Assembly: GCF_015752205.1 (NCBI RefSeq)
Contig: NZ_JADOVG010000014.1
Span: 1-64,000, forward strand
Source of the DNA: Polaromonas sp. CG_9.7
GTDB taxonomy: Bacteria; Pseudomonadota; Gammaproteobacteria; Burkholderiales; Burkholderiaceae_C
DNA: 64,000 bases
Reading direction: 5' to 3'
Under the pieces are notes generated by a model that saw only the letters and a program-made list of their open reading frames with translations, was not told the DNA's origin and did no database searches. A program made the translations under genes and the position numbers. Below are positions 1 through 9,946 of this stretch, in pieces (position 1 is the first letter of the stretch; the number at the start of each line of letters is the position of its first letter).

Positions 1-53
1 CCACCCAGGCGCAATTCGCAGCACCAACCCCAGTTGGTCTATCGCTGTGTGAG

Positions 54-698
54 TCAGACCGCCCAGGAACAACTGGCACTGATATTCTTACTGTCGGAGT
101 GATGGATCAGGGCATCGCCCGATTGCGGTTGGCGGTCATACAAGGCCTGCTCCAATGCGTCCAGAACAAAGTCTGTTCGCATGGAACTGCTCTGGCGCCA
201 GCCCACGATCCGGCGAGCGTAGACGTCAATCACAAAGGCTACGTATTGCCAGCCCTGCCAAGTTGACACGTACGTGAAGTCCGACACCCACAGCTGATTG
301 GGACGATCAGCCTTGAATTGCCGGTTGACACGATCCAGTGGTCGGGCAGCGGTCGTATCGCTAATGGTCGTGCGTACCACCTTGCCGCGCCGGGCCCCTT
401 GCAGACCCAGGAATTTCATTAGTCGCTCGACGGTGCAGCGCGCCACCGTGATGCGCTCTCGCCGCATTTGCTTGTAGACCTTATCGGCGCCGTAGACTCG
501 CATGTTGGCTTGCCAGACCCGCTCGATCTCTGGCTTGAGGATGGCCTCGGTTTTGGCACGTGCACAGCGCAAATCAGGGTTGCGCTGGTGTGCCGCATGG
601 CGCCGGTAGCCTGACGGGGCAATCTGCAAGACCTTGCAAATCGGCTCGACCCCGTGGGTATAGCGATGCTTGTCAATAAACTGTCTCAGGACTTGCAT
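54..698 (-). pseudogene. IS3-family transposase OrfB (DDE catalytic subunit), 3' end broken
   Basis: The 214-residue frame carries the HTH_21 region and the start of the rve integrase core. The first catalytic Asp lies in LWVSDFTYV and the second in IHHSD near the C-terminus. Family OrfB proteins continue for another 70-80 residues through the catalytic Glu. Here similarity stops just after HHSD and the frame ends SKNISASCSWAV-stop. Neither other frame down to base 1 resumes a recognisable DDE end. The third acidic residue is therefore missing and the enzyme should be inactive. A frameshift, a deletion or a nested insertion outside the window could each explain this. Confidence 0.75.
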
Positions 699-1009
699 CG
701 GCGGCCCGGCTCCGCCGATGCAAAAAAAGCACTTGCCAGCTTGAGAATCTCGTTGGCCCGGCGCAGTTCCTTGTTCTCGCGCTCCAGTTCCTTGACACGC
801 TGCGCCTCTGCGCTAGTAAGGCCGTCGCGTACGCCGGTATCGACCTCTACGCGCTTGACCCATTCATTTAGCGTCTGCGGCACGCAGCCAATTTTGGGGG
901 CGATGGATTCTATGGCCGCCCACAGCGAAGGGTAGTCGCTTCGGTGCTCCTGCACCATACGCACTGCGCGTTCGCGAACCTCGGGTGAAAACTTGTTTGA
1001 CTTCTTCAT
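686..1009 (-). CDS. IS3-family transposase OrfA (helix-turn-helix subunit)
   Basis: This 107-residue protein has the usual make-up of IS3 OrfA. An N-terminal helix-turn-helix (about residues 8-50, starting [20 protein letters not shown]) recognises the terminal repeats. A leucine-zipper-like stretch follows (about 65-95, [19 protein letters not shown]) and supports oligomerisation. The frame ends in [14 protein letters not shown], overlapping the start of orfB by 13 bases. In this family the active transposase is the OrfAB fusion made by -1 frameshifting; OrfA alone acts as a repressor or binding factor. The ATG lies about 50 bases inside the right terminal repeat, a normal distance. Confidence 0.9.
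   Translation of the reverse strand: MKKSNKFSPEVRERAVRMVQEHRSDYPSLWAAIESIAPKIGCVPQTLNEWVKRVEVDTGVRDGLTSAEAQRVKELERENKELRRANEILKLASAFFASAEPGRRCKS
699..728 (-). promoter_or_regulatory. Programmed -1 ribosomal frameshift signal between orfA and orfB
   Basis: On the minus strand a run of seven T (728 to 722) sits in the OrfA frame as GCT TTT TTT, a U UUU UUU slippery heptamer. Four bases downstream, CGGCGG-AGCCGGG-CCGCCG (717 to 699) forms a six-pair GC hairpin with a 7-base loop, a standard stimulatory element. A -1 slip here leads into the frame of orfB. The arrangement matches how IS3 elements make the fused OrfAB transposase. Confidence 0.75.
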
Positions 1010-1059
1010 GGCTCAATCCTCTCAGAGATTTGAGCCTCCTCAAAACCCGGAGCGATTCA

Positions 1060-1408
1060 GTAGGTTTGCAGTCTGTTCCTCGTTTCTAGTCACTTCGTGC
1101 TTCTCGGGCGCAAGGAACACCATTTCTCTTGACTGCGTGAAAAGTCCCTGTAGGGGCAAGGTCAGTCATAGAGATCCTAGATATGTACCTTTTTGTTCCA
1201 TTAGCGAGAATCAACAACACTAAATTTTTACATGTTAAAGGCACATCTTATTGGTATGCCTTGCCGAGCTGGCACAATCCAACATGTTTCTGAAGGTCCT
1301 TCCTTGCCACAGTCGCATCCGCTAATCGGTTCAGCCGTGTTGCGGGAGGTTAATCAACCAAGCTTTAACCAGCTAATGTTTCCCCAAGGGAAACGGAGGT
1401 CAGCGGAT
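1060..1408. other. Intergenic leader of odhA, no gene recognised
   Basis: This 349-base stretch lies between the IS end and the odhA start. One reading frame stays open from 1232 into odhA, but it lacks family similarity and a ribosome binding site, so I treat it as untranslated leader. A TTGACT at 1129-1134 is a possible -35 box, without a convincing -10 partner. The odhA promoter probably lies here. Confidence 0.5.
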
Positions 1409-4300
1409 ATGAGTTCAAACTCGCAGTCACCTGCGTCTGTCTACACAGCCTACGAAGGCAATTCCTATCTTTTCGGCGGCAATGCGCCTTATGTTGAAGA
1501 GATGTATGAAAACTATCTCGCCAATCCTGGAAGCGTTACAGATAGCTGGCGTGAGTATTTCGATGCCCTCCAGAATGTTGCTGCAACCGATGGCTCCAAC
1601 GCCAAAGACGTTCCACATCTGCCTGTGGTCAATGCTTTTGCCGAGCGTGCCAAGCAAGGACAAACCAAGGTTGTCGTCGCAAGTGGTGCAGATTCTGAAA
1701 TGGGCCGCAAGCGCACCTCCGTTCAGCAATTGATCGCCGCTTATCGAAATGTCGGTGCACGTTGGGCAGATCTTGATCCACTAAAGCGTGCCGAGCGTGA
1801 CAATATTCCTGAACTGGACCCGGCTTTTTATGGGTTTACAGATGCTGACCAAGAGATTGTGTTTAACACCAGCAACACATTTTTTGGCACGGAAACTATG
1901 AGCCTTCGCGAACTGCTCAATGCCTTGCGTGAAACGTATTGCGGCACGATTGGTGCCGAATACATGTATGCAACCGACCAGAATCAAAAGCGCTGGTGGC
2001 AGCAAAAGCTTGAAAGCATTCGCAGTAAACCGAATTTATCTAAAGAAAAAAAGCTGCATCTTCTTGATCGTCTGTCTGCGGCAGAAGGCCTGGAGCGCTT
2101 TTTGCATACCAAGTACGTGGGCCAGAAGCGTTTCTCGCTTGAAGGCGGCGAAAGTTTCATCGCCAGCATGGATGAGTTGATTCAGCGCGGTGGCGAAATC
2201 GGTGTGCAGGAAATCGTGATTGGCATGGCCCATCGGGGCCGTCTGAATGTGCTGGTCAACTCTCTTGGCAAAGTTCCTGCCAACTTATTTGCCGAATTCG
2301 ACCATACCGCGCCTGAGGATCTGCCCAGCGGGGACGTAAAGTACCATCAGGGTTTCAGTTCCGACGTGACGACGCCTGGCGGTCCGGTTCACCTGTCGCT
2401 CGCATTCAACCCATCTCACCTTGAAATCGTCAACCCTGTGGTCGAAGGCTCCGTTCGTGCCCGCATGGATCGACGCGCTGATCCCAAGGGCCTGCAAGTG
2501 TTGCCCGTGCTGGTGCACGGTGACGCGGCGTTTGCCGGGCAAGGCGTGGTCATGGAAACGCTTGCGCTCGCTGAAACCCGTGGCTATTCCACGGGTGGCA
2601 CCGTTCACCTGGTGATCAACAACCAGATCGGCTTTACCACCAGCGATCCGCGCGACAGCCGTTCAACGCTGTATTGCACCGATGTTGTCAAGATGATTGA
2701 AGCGCCTGTGCTGCACGTCAATAGCGATGATCCGGAGGCCGTGGTGCTTGCCACCCAGCTGGCGCTTGAGTTCCGCATGGAATTCCAGAAAGACGTCGTG
2801 GTCGACATCATCTGCTTTCGTAAATTGGGCCACAACGAACAGGACACTCCGGCATTGACCCAGCCGCTGATGTACAAAAAGATTGCCCAGCATCCCGGCA
2901 CACGCCGCCTCTACGCCGACAAACTGACGGCGCAAGGCTTTGGCGAAACGCTGGGCGACGACATGGTCAAAGCCACGCGCGCAGCGTTGGACGCCGGCAA
3001 GAGCACGTTTGACCCGGTTCTGACCAATTTCAAGAGCAAGTACGCGGTGGATTGGAGTCCTTACGTAGGCAAGAAGTGGACCGATGCAGGGGACACGGCC
3101 ATTCCCATGGCCGAGTGGAAACGTCTGGCCACCAAAATCACTACTATTCCCGAAACTGTCACACCACACAATCTGGTCAAGAAAGTGTATGACGATCGCG
3201 CCGCCATGGGACGTGGTGATATTCCGGTGGACTGGGGCATGGGCGAACATATGGCTTTTGCATCCCTGGTGGCCAGTGGTTACCCGGTGCGTTTGTCAGG
3301 TGAAGATTGCGGACGTGGAACGTTCACGCATCGCCATTCCGTGATTCACGACCAGAGCCGTGAAAAATGGGATACGGGAACTTACGTGCCGCTGCAGAAC
3401 GTGGCTGACAACCAAGCCCCGTTTGTCGTCATCGACTCGATCCTGTCCGAAGAAGCCGTGCTGGCCTTTGAGTACGGCTATGCCTCCAACGACCCAAGTA
3501 CCATGGTGATCTGGGAAGCACAGTTTGGAGATTTTGCCAATGGTGCGCAAGTGGTGATCGACCAGTTCATCGCTTCTGGTGAAGTCAAATGGGGACGAGT
3601 AAATGGCATTACGCTGATGCTGCCCCATGGATACGAAGGCCAGGGGCCGGAGCACAGCTCGGCGCGTCTTGAGCGTTTCATGCAATTGTCAGCCGATGCC
3701 AACATGCAGGTGGTCCAGCCAACAACCGCCAGCCAGATTTTCCATGTGCTGCGTCGCCAGATGGTGCGCAACCTGCGCAAGCCGCTGATAATCATGACGC
3801 CGAAATCTCTGCTGCGTAACAAGGACGCAACATCTCCGCTGTCCGAGTTCACCAAAGGTGCCTTCCAGACTGTCATTCCTGAAAACAAGGAAGAAGTCAT
3901 CAAGCGCGCCGATAAGGTCAAGCGCGTCATTGCATGCTCCGGAAAGGTTTATTACGACCTGGTCAAAAAGCGTGACGAAAAAGGATTTGACGATGCTGTG
4001 ATTTTGCGTGTTGAGCAGCTTTATCCTTTCCCGCACAAGGCTTTTGCTGCCGAGTTGAAAAAATATCCAAATGCCACTGATGTCGTATGGTGTCAGGACG
4101 AGCCGCAAAATCAGGGTGCATGGTTCTTTGTGCAGCATTACATCCACGAGAACATGCTTAACGGCCAAAAGCTGGGCTATTCGGGACGCGCTGCCTCGGC
4201 TTCTCCAGCCGTCGGGTATTCGCATTTGCATCAGGAACAGCAAAAAGCGCTGGTAGACGGCGCATTTTCAAAGTTGAAGGGTTTTATCTTGACCAAATAA
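1409..4300 (+). CDS. odhA: 2-oxoglutarate dehydrogenase E1 component
   Basis: This thiamine-diphosphate enzyme decarboxylates 2-oxoglutarate and passes the succinyl group to the lipoyl arm of E2 in the TCA cycle. The protein is 963 residues, normal for the family. It opens with the E2-binding N-terminal segment ([20 protein letters not shown]). It then has the [11 protein letters not shown] active-site region with His275, the ThDP-binding stretch starting GDAAF at 371, NNQIGFTT, and a C-terminal pyrimidine-binding and transketolase-like half ([16 protein letters not shown]). I chose ATG 1409 because AACGGAGGT stands just upstream and the extra 59 residues of the longer frame look non-coding. 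odhB follows after 47 bases. Also named sucA. Confidence 0.97.
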   Translation: MSSNSQSPASVYTAYEGNSYLFGGNAPYVEEMYENYLANPGSVTDSWREYFDALQNVAATDGSNAKDVPHLPVVNAFAERAKQGQTKVVVASGADSEMGRKRTSVQQLIAAYRNVGARWADLDPLKRAERDNIPELDPAFYGFTDADQEIVFNTSNTFFGTETMSLRELLNALRETYCGTIGAEYMYATDQNQKRWWQQKLESIRSKPNLSKEKKLHLLDRLSAAEGLERFLHTKYVGQKRFSLEGGESFIASMDELIQRGGEIGVQEIVIGMAHRGRLNVLVNSLGKVPANLFAEFDHTAPEDLPSGDVKYHQGFSSDVTTPGGPVHLSLAFNPSHLEIVNPVVEGSVRARMDRRADPKGLQVLPVLVHGDAAFAGQGVVMETLALAETRGYSTGGTVHLVINNQIGFTTSDPRDSRSTLYCTDVVKMIEAPVLHVNSDDPEAVVLATQLALEFRMEFQKDVVVDIICFRKLGHNEQDTPALTQPLMYKKIAQHPGTRRLYADKLTAQGFGETLGDDMVKATRAALDAGKSTFDPVLTNFKSKYAVDWSPYVGKKWTDAGDTAIPMAEWKRLATKITTIPETVTPHNLVKKVYDDRAAMGRGDIPVDWGMGEHMAFASLVASGYPVRLSGEDCGRGTFTHRHSVIHDQSREKWDTGTYVPLQNVADNQAPFVVIDSILSEEAVLAFEYGYASNDPSTMVIWEAQFGDFANGAQVVIDQFIASGEVKWGRVNGITLMLPHGYEGQGPEHSSARLERFMQLSADANMQVVQPTTASQIFHVLRRQMVRNLRKPLIIMTPKSLLRNKDATSPLSEFTKGAFQTVIPENKEEVIKRADKVKRVIACSGKVYYDLVKKRDEKGFDDAVILRVEQLYPFPHKAFAAELKKYPNATDVVWCQDEPQNQGAWFFVQHYIHENMLNGQKLGYSGRAASASPAVGYSHLHQEQQKALVDGAFSKLKGFILTK

Positions 4301-4347
4301 GGTCAAGCTATTTCCTGAAATATAAGAAAACACTCGAAAGAATCAAA

Positions 4348-5619
4348 ATGGCAATCGTAGAAATTAAAGTTCCCCAGCTGTCGGAGTCTGTAGCGGAAGC
4401 CACCATGCTGCAATGGAAAAAGAAAGTCGGCGACGCAATCGCAATTGACGAGATCCTGATCGAAATTGAAACCGACAAGGTCGTTCTTGAGGTTCCTGCA
4501 CCTTCTGCCGGCGTACTGGTTGAACTCGTGGTTGCCGACGGCGGCACGGTGGTTTCAGACCAGGTGATTGCAAGAATCGATACCGATGGCAAGGCGGGCA
4601 CGGCTGCACCTGCGCCCGCTGTGGCTTCTCCTTCATCGGCAATGGCTTCTGTGCCGTCATCTGCACCGGGCACATCGTCTGGCGGCTCCATGGCCGGCGT
4701 TCCGATGCCCGCGGCTGCCAAGTTGATGGCAGACAACAACTTGGCGGCCGGCACGGTGCCAGGTACAGGCAGGGACGGCCGTGTCACCAAGGGTGATGTT
4801 CTGGGAGCGACTGCTGCAGGAGCTCCTAAAACAGTAGCTGTCAATACAATACCGACGGGCGCACCGACCGTTTCTTTACCTAAAGTTGCATCGCCGGTTA
4901 AAGCTGCTGACTTGGGTGACCGACCTGAGCAGCGGGTTCCCATGAGCCGCCTGCGCGCCCGTATTGCCGAGCGTCTTTTGCAGTCGCAATCGACCAATGC
5001 CATTTTGACGACTTTCAACGAAGTCAACATGGCGCCGGTGATGGAAATGCGCAAGAAGTTCCAGGATGCCTTTAGCAAGGAGCATGGCGTCAAGATCGGC
5101 TTCATGAGCTTCTTTGTCAAGGCTGCCGTGCACGCACTCAAGAAGTTCCCGATGATCAACGCATCGGTGGATGGCAACGATATCGTCTATCACGGCTACT
5201 TTGACATTGGCATTGCGGTAGGTTCGCCGCGTGGCCTGGTTGTGCCCATCCTGCGCAATGCGGACCAGATGAGTTTTGCAGAGATCGAGAAGAAAATTGC
5301 CGAATATGGCCAGAAAGCCAAGGACGGCAAGTTGGGCATCGAAGAAATGACCGGCGGAACGTTCTCGATTTCCAATGGCGGCACGTTCGGCTCCATGCTT
5401 TCCACGCCGATCATCAACCCCCCACAGTCCGCCATTCTGGGCGTGCATGCCACCAAGGACCGTGCGGTGGTCGAAAACGGACAGATTGTGATTCGCCCTA
5501 TGAATTACCTCGCCATGAGCTATGACCACCGCATCATTGATGGCCGTGAAGCAGTGTTGGGTCTGGTCGCCATGAAAGAGGCTCTGGAAGATCCTGCCCG
5601 CCTGCTGTTTGATATCTAA
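4348..5619 (+). CDS. odhB: Dihydrolipoyllysine succinyltransferase, E2 of 2-oxoglutarate dehydrogenase
   Basis: E2 core of the 2-oxoglutarate dehydrogenase complex, which transfers succinyl from lipoate to CoA. In order: an N-terminal lipoyl domain (about 1-78) with the lipoylated Lys44 in ETDKVVLEV; an Ala/Pro/Ser-rich swinging linker; a peripheral-subunit binding domain (about 108-145, ending [13 protein letters not shown]) that holds E1 and E3; and the catalytic trimer domain from about 190. The acyltransferase motif SYDHRIIDG carries His394 and Asp398. A single lipoyl domain is typical of succinyltransferases. 423 residues, one operon with odhA and lpdA. Synonym sucB. Confidence 0.97.
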   Translation: MAIVEIKVPQLSESVAEATMLQWKKKVGDAIAIDEILIEIETDKVVLEVPAPSAGVLVELVVADGGTVVSDQVIARIDTDGKAGTAAPAPAVASPSSAMASVPSSAPGTSSGGSMAGVPMPAAAKLMADNNLAAGTVPGTGRDGRVTKGDVLGATAAGAPKTVAVNTIPTGAPTVSLPKVASPVKAADLGDRPEQRVPMSRLRARIAERLLQSQSTNAILTTFNEVNMAPVMEMRKKFQDAFSKEHGVKIGFMSFFVKAAVHALKKFPMINASVDGNDIVYHGYFDIGIAVGSPRGLVVPILRNADQMSFAEIEKKIAEYGQKAKDGKLGIEEMTGGTFSISNGGTFGSMLSTPIINPPQSAILGVHATKDRAVVENGQIVIRPMNYLAMSYDHRIIDGREAVLGLVAMKEALEDPARLLFDI

Positions 5620-5687
5620 ACCCTGTTGGGGCAGTGGTCACAGCCAGGCGGCTGCATGTCCCCGCCCCCTATTTACTGGAAAAGCAC

Positions 5688-7115
5688 ATGTCCAAACAAT
5701 TTGACGTGGTCGTCATCGGCGGCGGTCCTGGCGGTTACATCGCTGCTATTCGCGCTGCACAACTGGGCTTTAATGTTGCCTGCATAGACGAGTGGAAGAA
5801 TTCCAAGGGCGGCCCAGCCCTGGGTGGAACCTGCACTAACACGGGCTGCATTCCCTCGAAAGCGCTGTTGCAATCCTCGGAATATTTCGAGCATGCAGGG
5901 CACCACTTTGCCGATCATGGCATAGAGGTCAAGGGCCTGGGTCTCGATCTCGGCAAGATGATTGGCCGCAAGGACACAGTCGTCAAGCAAAACAACGATG
6001 GCATCGTTTACCTGTTCAAAAAGAACAAGGTCACTTTTTTCCACGGTCGTGGCTCTTTTATGGCTGCCAGGGATGGCGTCTACGACATCAGGGTCGCAGG
6101 CACTGCAGAAGAAACGATCTCTGGCAAACACATCATTGTGGCCACAGGCTCCAATGCCCGAGCCTTGCCGGGTATGGCTTTCGATGAACTCAACATTTTG
6201 TCGAATGACGGCGCTCTGCGCATTGGTGCGGTTCCCCAGAAACTGGGTGTGATCGGTTCTGGCGTGATTGGCTTGGAAATGGGTTCGGTCTGGCGCCGCC
6301 TGGGTTCCGACGTGACGATTCTGGAAGGCTTGTCCACCTTCCTGGGCGCGGTTGACCAGCAGATTGCCAAAGAGGCATACAAGGCATTCACCAAGCAAGG
6401 TTTGAAAATAGAGTTGGGGGTGAAAGTTGGCGAGATCAAGAATGGCGAGAACAGCGTGTCCATTGCTTATGAGAATGCCAAAGGCGAAGCACAGACTCTC
6501 GAAGTTGACAAGCTCATTATTTCCATCGGCCGCACTGCCAATACTATTGGCCTGAATCCGCAAGCCGTGGGTCTGAGCCTGGATGAGCGCGGGGCGATCA
6601 TGGTGGACGGCGACTGCATGACCAATTTGCCTAATGTATGGGCGGTGGGTGACGTCGTGCGCGGCCCAATGCTGGCGCACAAGGCCGAAGAAGAAGGCGT
6701 GGCAGTTGCAGAGCGAATTGCCGGCCAGCATGGGCATGTCAATTTCAATACCATTCCGTGGGTGATCTACACCAGCCCGGAGATTGCATGGGTTGGCCAG
6801 ACCGAGGAACAACTGAAGGCAGAAGGGCGCGCTTACAAGGCCGGCACTTTCCCCTTCATGGCCAATGGCCGGGCCAGGGCGCTGGGCGACACTACCGGCA
6901 TGGTCAAGATGCTGGCAGATGCTGCAAGTGACGAAATTCTTGGGGTCCATATCGTAGGACCGATGGCCAGTGAGTTGATTGCCGAATGCGTCATGGCGAT
7001 GGAATTCCGCGCCAGCAGTGAAGATATCGCACGTATCTGCCATGCCCATCCTTCGTTAAGCGAGGCCACTAAAGAGGCAGCGCTTGCTGTCGACAAGCGC
7101 ACACTCAATTTCTGA
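5688..7115 (+). CDS. lpdA: Dihydrolipoyl dehydrogenase, E3
   Basis: FAD- and NAD-dependent flavoprotein that reoxidises dihydrolipoate on E2. It has an N-terminal FAD-binding GGGPGGY motif (residues 10-16), the redox-active disulfide Cys49/Cys54 in GGTCTNTGCIPSKALL, an NAD-binding Rossmann motif GSGVIGLEMG, and the C-terminal dimerisation domain with the catalytic His454-Glu459 pair in HAHPSLSE. 475 residues. The ATG at 5688 fits the family start; the frame is open 54 bases further upstream, but that extension has no FAD-domain similarity. It is third in the operon, 68 bases after odhB. Confidence 0.96.
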   Translation: MSKQFDVVVIGGGPGGYIAAIRAAQLGFNVACIDEWKNSKGGPALGGTCTNTGCIPSKALLQSSEYFEHAGHHFADHGIEVKGLGLDLGKMIGRKDTVVKQNNDGIVYLFKKNKVTFFHGRGSFMAARDGVYDIRVAGTAEETISGKHIIVATGSNARALPGMAFDELNILSNDGALRIGAVPQKLGVIGSGVIGLEMGSVWRRLGSDVTILEGLSTFLGAVDQQIAKEAYKAFTKQGLKIELGVKVGEIKNGENSVSIAYENAKGEAQTLEVDKLIISIGRTANTIGLNPQAVGLSLDERGAIMVDGDCMTNLPNVWAVGDVVRGPMLAHKAEEEGVAVAERIAGQHGHVNFNTIPWVIYTSPEIAWVGQTEEQLKAEGRAYKAGTFPFMANGRARALGDTTGMVKMLADAASDEILGVHIVGPMASELIAECVMAMEFRASSEDIARICHAHPSLSEATKEAALAVDKRTLNF

Positions 7116-7127
7116 GGGCTTTGAGTA

Positions 7128-8231
7128 GTGTCAAATTTGGTTCGCTCAGCTTACAACGCTGAACTCTCCGCACGGGGCTATACAAGTGACCCCGCACAGT
7201 TGCTTGCAATTGATGCTTTGGAGCGCTGTGCTACAGAGTGGGCAGCTTATAAAGGGAAAAGGTCAAATGCGTTTAAAAAGCTGATAAATCGTCCACCTAT
7301 TCCACGCGGGGTTTACATGTACGGTGGGGTAGGGCGAGGTAAAAGTTTTTTAATGGACTGCTTTTTCAATGCAGTGCCGCTCAAGCGAAAAGTACGGCTT
7401 CATTTCCATGAATTCATGCGCGAAGTCCATCGTGAGTTGATGGATCTGCAGGGCACGCCCAACCCCCTCGATGCATTGGGAAAGCGGATTGCCAAGCGGT
7501 TCAGATTGATCTGTTTTGACGAGTTTCATGTGGCTGACATCACCGACGCCATGATCCTTCATCGAATGCTCGTTTCCCTTTTTGACAATGGTGTGGGATT
7601 CGTGACGACGTCGAATTTTCATCCTGACAAACTTTATCCCAACGGCTTGCATCGGGATCGAATTCTTCCGGCCATCGAACTTTTAAAGCTCCACCTTGAC
7701 GTGATCAACGTTGACAACGGTACTGATTACCGCCGGCGTACGTTGGAACAGGCAACGCTTTATCACTCACCGTTGGGCCTTGAGGCTGATGCTGAAATGA
7801 CGGAAACCTTTAATCGGCTGGCGGCCTCCCAAGATGAAAATCCGGTGCTCCACATCGAATCCAGGCAGATCCAAGCGAGGCGAAAAGCAGGCGGACTGGT
7901 GTGGTTCGACTTCAAAACTTTGTGTGGGGGGCCGCGATCTCAAAATGATTATCTCGAAATTGCAACCCAGTTCCATACGGTTTTGGTTAGTGATGTGCCA
8001 AATATGCCGGTTAGGATGGCTTCGGAAGCCCGGCGTTTCACGTGGCTGGTGGATGTTTTATATGACCGTCGTGTGAAACTGATTCTTTCTGCCGCTGTAC
8101 CGCCTGAAGCTTTGTACACCGAGGGCCCTCTGGTACATGAATTTGCACGGACTGTCTCTCGGCTCAATGAAATGCAATCGATGGAATTTTTAGCTCTTGA
8201 GCACAGAACGGTGGACACTACGTTGACATGA
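7128..8231 (+). CDS. zapE: ZapE/AFG1-type P-loop ATPase
   Basis: AAA-related ATPase of the AFG1/ZapE family. In E. coli ZapE associates with the division ring; the mitochondrial relative AFG1 helps handle respiratory-chain subunits. 367 residues. Walker A is GGVGRGKS (66-73) and Walker B is LICFDEF with Asp131-Glu132. Other family blocks are HFHEFMREVH and FVTTSNFHPDKLYPNGL. It uses a GTG start at 7128, twelve bases after lpdA, so it is likely cotranscribed with the dehydrogenase genes, an arrangement common in Burkholderiales. The next gene starts within its stop codon (ATGA). Confidence 0.92.
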   Translation: MSNLVRSAYNAELSARGYTSDPAQLLAIDALERCATEWAAYKGKRSNAFKKLINRPPIPRGVYMYGGVGRGKSFLMDCFFNAVPLKRKVRLHFHEFMREVHRELMDLQGTPNPLDALGKRIAKRFRLICFDEFHVADITDAMILHRMLVSLFDNGVGFVTTSNFHPDKLYPNGLHRDRILPAIELLKLHLDVINVDNGTDYRRRTLEQATLYHSPLGLEADAEMTETFNRLAASQDENPVLHIESRQIQARRKAGGLVWFDFKTLCGGPRSQNDYLEIATQFHTVLVSDVPNMPVRMASEARRFTWLVDVLYDRRVKLILSAAVPPEALYTEGPLVHEFARTVSRLNEMQSMEFLALEHRTVDTTLT

Positions 8232-8875
8232 AATCTAAAGCGGCAGCACTGTTACTGCTTTTGGTCGGCGGCTTTGCATCATTGCAAATTGGACTTGTGA
8301 AAGCGCAAACTGTCGATATAAATGCGCAGAGAGCCACCATTGCTGCTGAGCGAAACAGACTTGAGGCCAGTTTTCTGACAGAAGATTCTGCTTGCTACAA
8401 AAAATTTGCTGTTAACAGTTGTCTTGAGAATGTGAACGCTAGACGGGATGTCGCCATGGCAAACCTGCGTCGGCAGGAAATCTTGCTTAATGACGCGCAG
8501 CGAAAAAACATCGCTGAACAGCAAATCCGCAAAAATCAAGAAAAGTTGTCTCCCGAAAGCTTGCAGCAGAACGGTGAACGCCAGAATAAAGCGATTGAAG
8601 ATTTTCGAGACCGGCAAGGACGTGACCAGGAAAGTGCGCAGTGGCGAAATGCCGCTGTTGCCAATGAATCAGCAGCCCGAGACGCTAATGCAGCGCGAAT
8701 TGAAAATCACAAGAAAAAAATTCAGATACGTGCCGAGAGGCAAGCGGATGCAGTGGAAGACGCAAAAAAATTCAGAGAGCGTCAGATTCGAGCACAGGAA
8801 CGTAGAGTCCAGCATGATACGGATGAAGCAAAGCGGCTCAAACCCGCCTTGAGATCTTTACCTCTGCCTCAGTAA
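8228..8875 (+). CDS. Secreted coiled-coil protein of unknown function
   Basis: I do not recognise a named family. The 215-residue product starts with a clear signal peptide (MKSKAAALLLLLVGG..., probable cleavage near residue 26 after VKA). The mature part is highly charged and almost entirely helical, rich in Gln, Arg, Glu, Asn and Ala, with long coiled-coil-like runs (about 35-205). Two cysteines (ACYKK, SCLEN), about ten residues apart, could form a periplasmic disulfide. The start overlaps the zapE stop by four bases, so translation is probably coupled. It converges with the phosphatase gene 9 bases away. Confidence 0.75.
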   Translation: MKSKAAALLLLLVGGFASLQIGLVKAQTVDINAQRATIAAERNRLEASFLTEDSACYKKFAVNSCLENVNARRDVAMANLRRQEILLNDAQRKNIAEQQIRKNQEKLSPESLQQNGERQNKAIEDFRDRQGRDQESAQWRNAAVANESAARDANAARIENHKKKIQIRAERQADAVEDAKKFRERQIRAQERRVQHDTDEAKRLKPALRSLPLPQ

Positions 8876-8884
8876 TCGAGGTGG

Positions 8885-9643
8885 TTATTCCAGAGATTCA
8901 AACTTGACAATCACCAGTGATAGATTGTCACCAACGCCTCGTGCGCGCTTGCATGCTTTCTGAATCAGGAATTCAGTACCTTCACGTGGAGACAACATGG
9001 ACAAAGCAGACCCCATTTCACTTGTGTTGAAGTAATGCCATACCCCATCGCTGCAAGCCATCAACACGTCACCGGGCTGGAGTTTTGGAATGTAATGCTG
9101 GGCGATCGGTGGTGCTTCTTCACCCCCCAGGCAGCCCATGAGAATATTTGACTGCGGGTGGTTGGTGGCTTCTTCTTCATTGATCTCACCCTTGTCCACC
9201 AATGTTTGAACATATGAATGGTCTATGGTTCTATAAGCCAGTTTGCTCATGTGGAAGTGGTAAATACGGGAATCTCCGGTATGAACCCAATGGCAATCTC
9301 CGTTCGGATTAATCAGGAATGCTGCCAGTGTGCTGTGTGGTTCCTGTTCTGAGGAGATTGCGGTCAATTTGATGACAATGTGAGCTTCTTCGACAATCTG
9401 CCTGAGCATTGAGGGTCCGTCGTCAGTGTCAGGTGAATAGCGGTCAAAAAGCTGCTTTGCTGTCAACATCACTTGGTCGGATGCTTTGCGGCCGCCACTG
9501 CGCCCGCCCATTCCATCGGCAACTATGCCCAGAAGGCATTCAGGAATGCGATGATGGCTTAACAAACTGACTTGGTCCTGCTGGTAGTCACGGTCTCCCT
9601 TGTGAATACCCGTAGAGGCTGTGATGCGATAACTTTTAGTCAT
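8885..9643 (-). CDS. PP2C-family serine/threonine protein phosphatase
   Basis: Metal-dependent phosphatase with the PP2C signature blocks in order: GDRDYQQDQ (16-24), VADGMGG with Asp43, a GDSR block (HTGDSRIYHF), a SDG block (MACSDGVWHYF) and a terminal GDNLSLVIVKF. These aspartates bind the two Mn/Mg ions. At 252 residues it is a stand-alone catalytic domain of the bacterial Stp/PrpC type, cytoplasmic, with no membrane segment. No Ser/Thr kinase gene lies in the window, so its substrate or partner kinase is unknown. Divergent from the YdcH-like gene. Confidence 0.9.
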   Translation of the reverse strand: MTKSYRITASTGIHKGDRDYQQDQVSLLSHHRIPECLLGIVADGMGGRSGGRKASDQVMLTAKQLFDRYSPDTDDGPSMLRQIVEEAHIVIKLTAISSEQEPHSTLAAFLINPNGDCHWVHTGDSRIYHFHMSKLAYRTIDHSYVQTLVDKGEINEEEATNHPQSNILMGCLGGEEAPPIAQHYIPKLQPGDVLMACSDGVWHYFNTSEMGSALSMLSPREGTEFLIQKACKRARGVGDNLSLVIVKFESLE

Positions 9644-9742
9644 TTTTGGCAGTGGAAGATCCGCTGATTCAGGTGGTGCCCCATTGTTTTTATCAACAGC
9701 AGCAATCGACGTATTATCAAGCGGCGCAAACGGAAAAATTCA

Positions 9743-9946
9743 TTGATCCCAAATCATTCCTCCTCTCAACGGCTGCTGATACAGCTCAAAATTGAACATG
9801 CAGATTTGAATGCACTTGCAGACAAAGCAGTACATGCGCCGCATATTGACGAATTATTAGTCAAGCGTCTTAAAAAGCGCCGGCTCCAGCTTCGTGACCG
9901 CATCTCACGACTGGAAGCTCTGTTGACAACTCCTGAGCCCGCTTAA
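9743..9946 (+). CDS. YdcH-like small protein (DUF465)
   Basis: A 67-residue helical hairpin protein matching the DUF465/YdcH pattern: an N-terminal helix with LIQLKIEHADLNALADKA and a second helix ending KRLKKRRLQLRDRISRLEALL. Function is not established in the family. The frame is read from 9743, which is TTG; this is the only plausible start in phase. Its TAA stop overlaps the ATG of the downstream helicase gene by one base (TAATG), so the two are probably translationally coupled. Confidence 0.75.
   Translation: MIPNHSSSQRLLIQLKIEHADLNALADKAVHAPHIDELLVKRLKKRRLQLRDRISRLEALLTTPEPA

Larger units (their letters stand above)
1..1059 (-). mobile_element. IS3-family insertion sequence, right part only
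   Basis: Two overlapping minus-strand frames (orfA, orfB) and an outer end reading TGAATCGCTCCGGGTTTTGA (reverse complement of 1040-1059) identify an IS3-family element. The end begins with TGA as expected for this family, and the next bases (1060-1062, GTA) could be a 3-bp target duplication. The left end is not in the window. The orfB frame closes at 54 before the third catalytic residue, so this copy is probably defective or recombined. Confidence 0.85.

Noticed and set aside
1232-1408. N-terminal 59-codon extension of odhA
   Set aside because: No E1 similarity and no ribosome site, while a strong one precedes ATG 1409.
5673-7049. 458-codon open frame on the minus strand under lpdA
   Set aside because: It is exactly antisense to a clear lpdA and has no family-like motifs; long antisense frames are common in GC-rich coding DNA.
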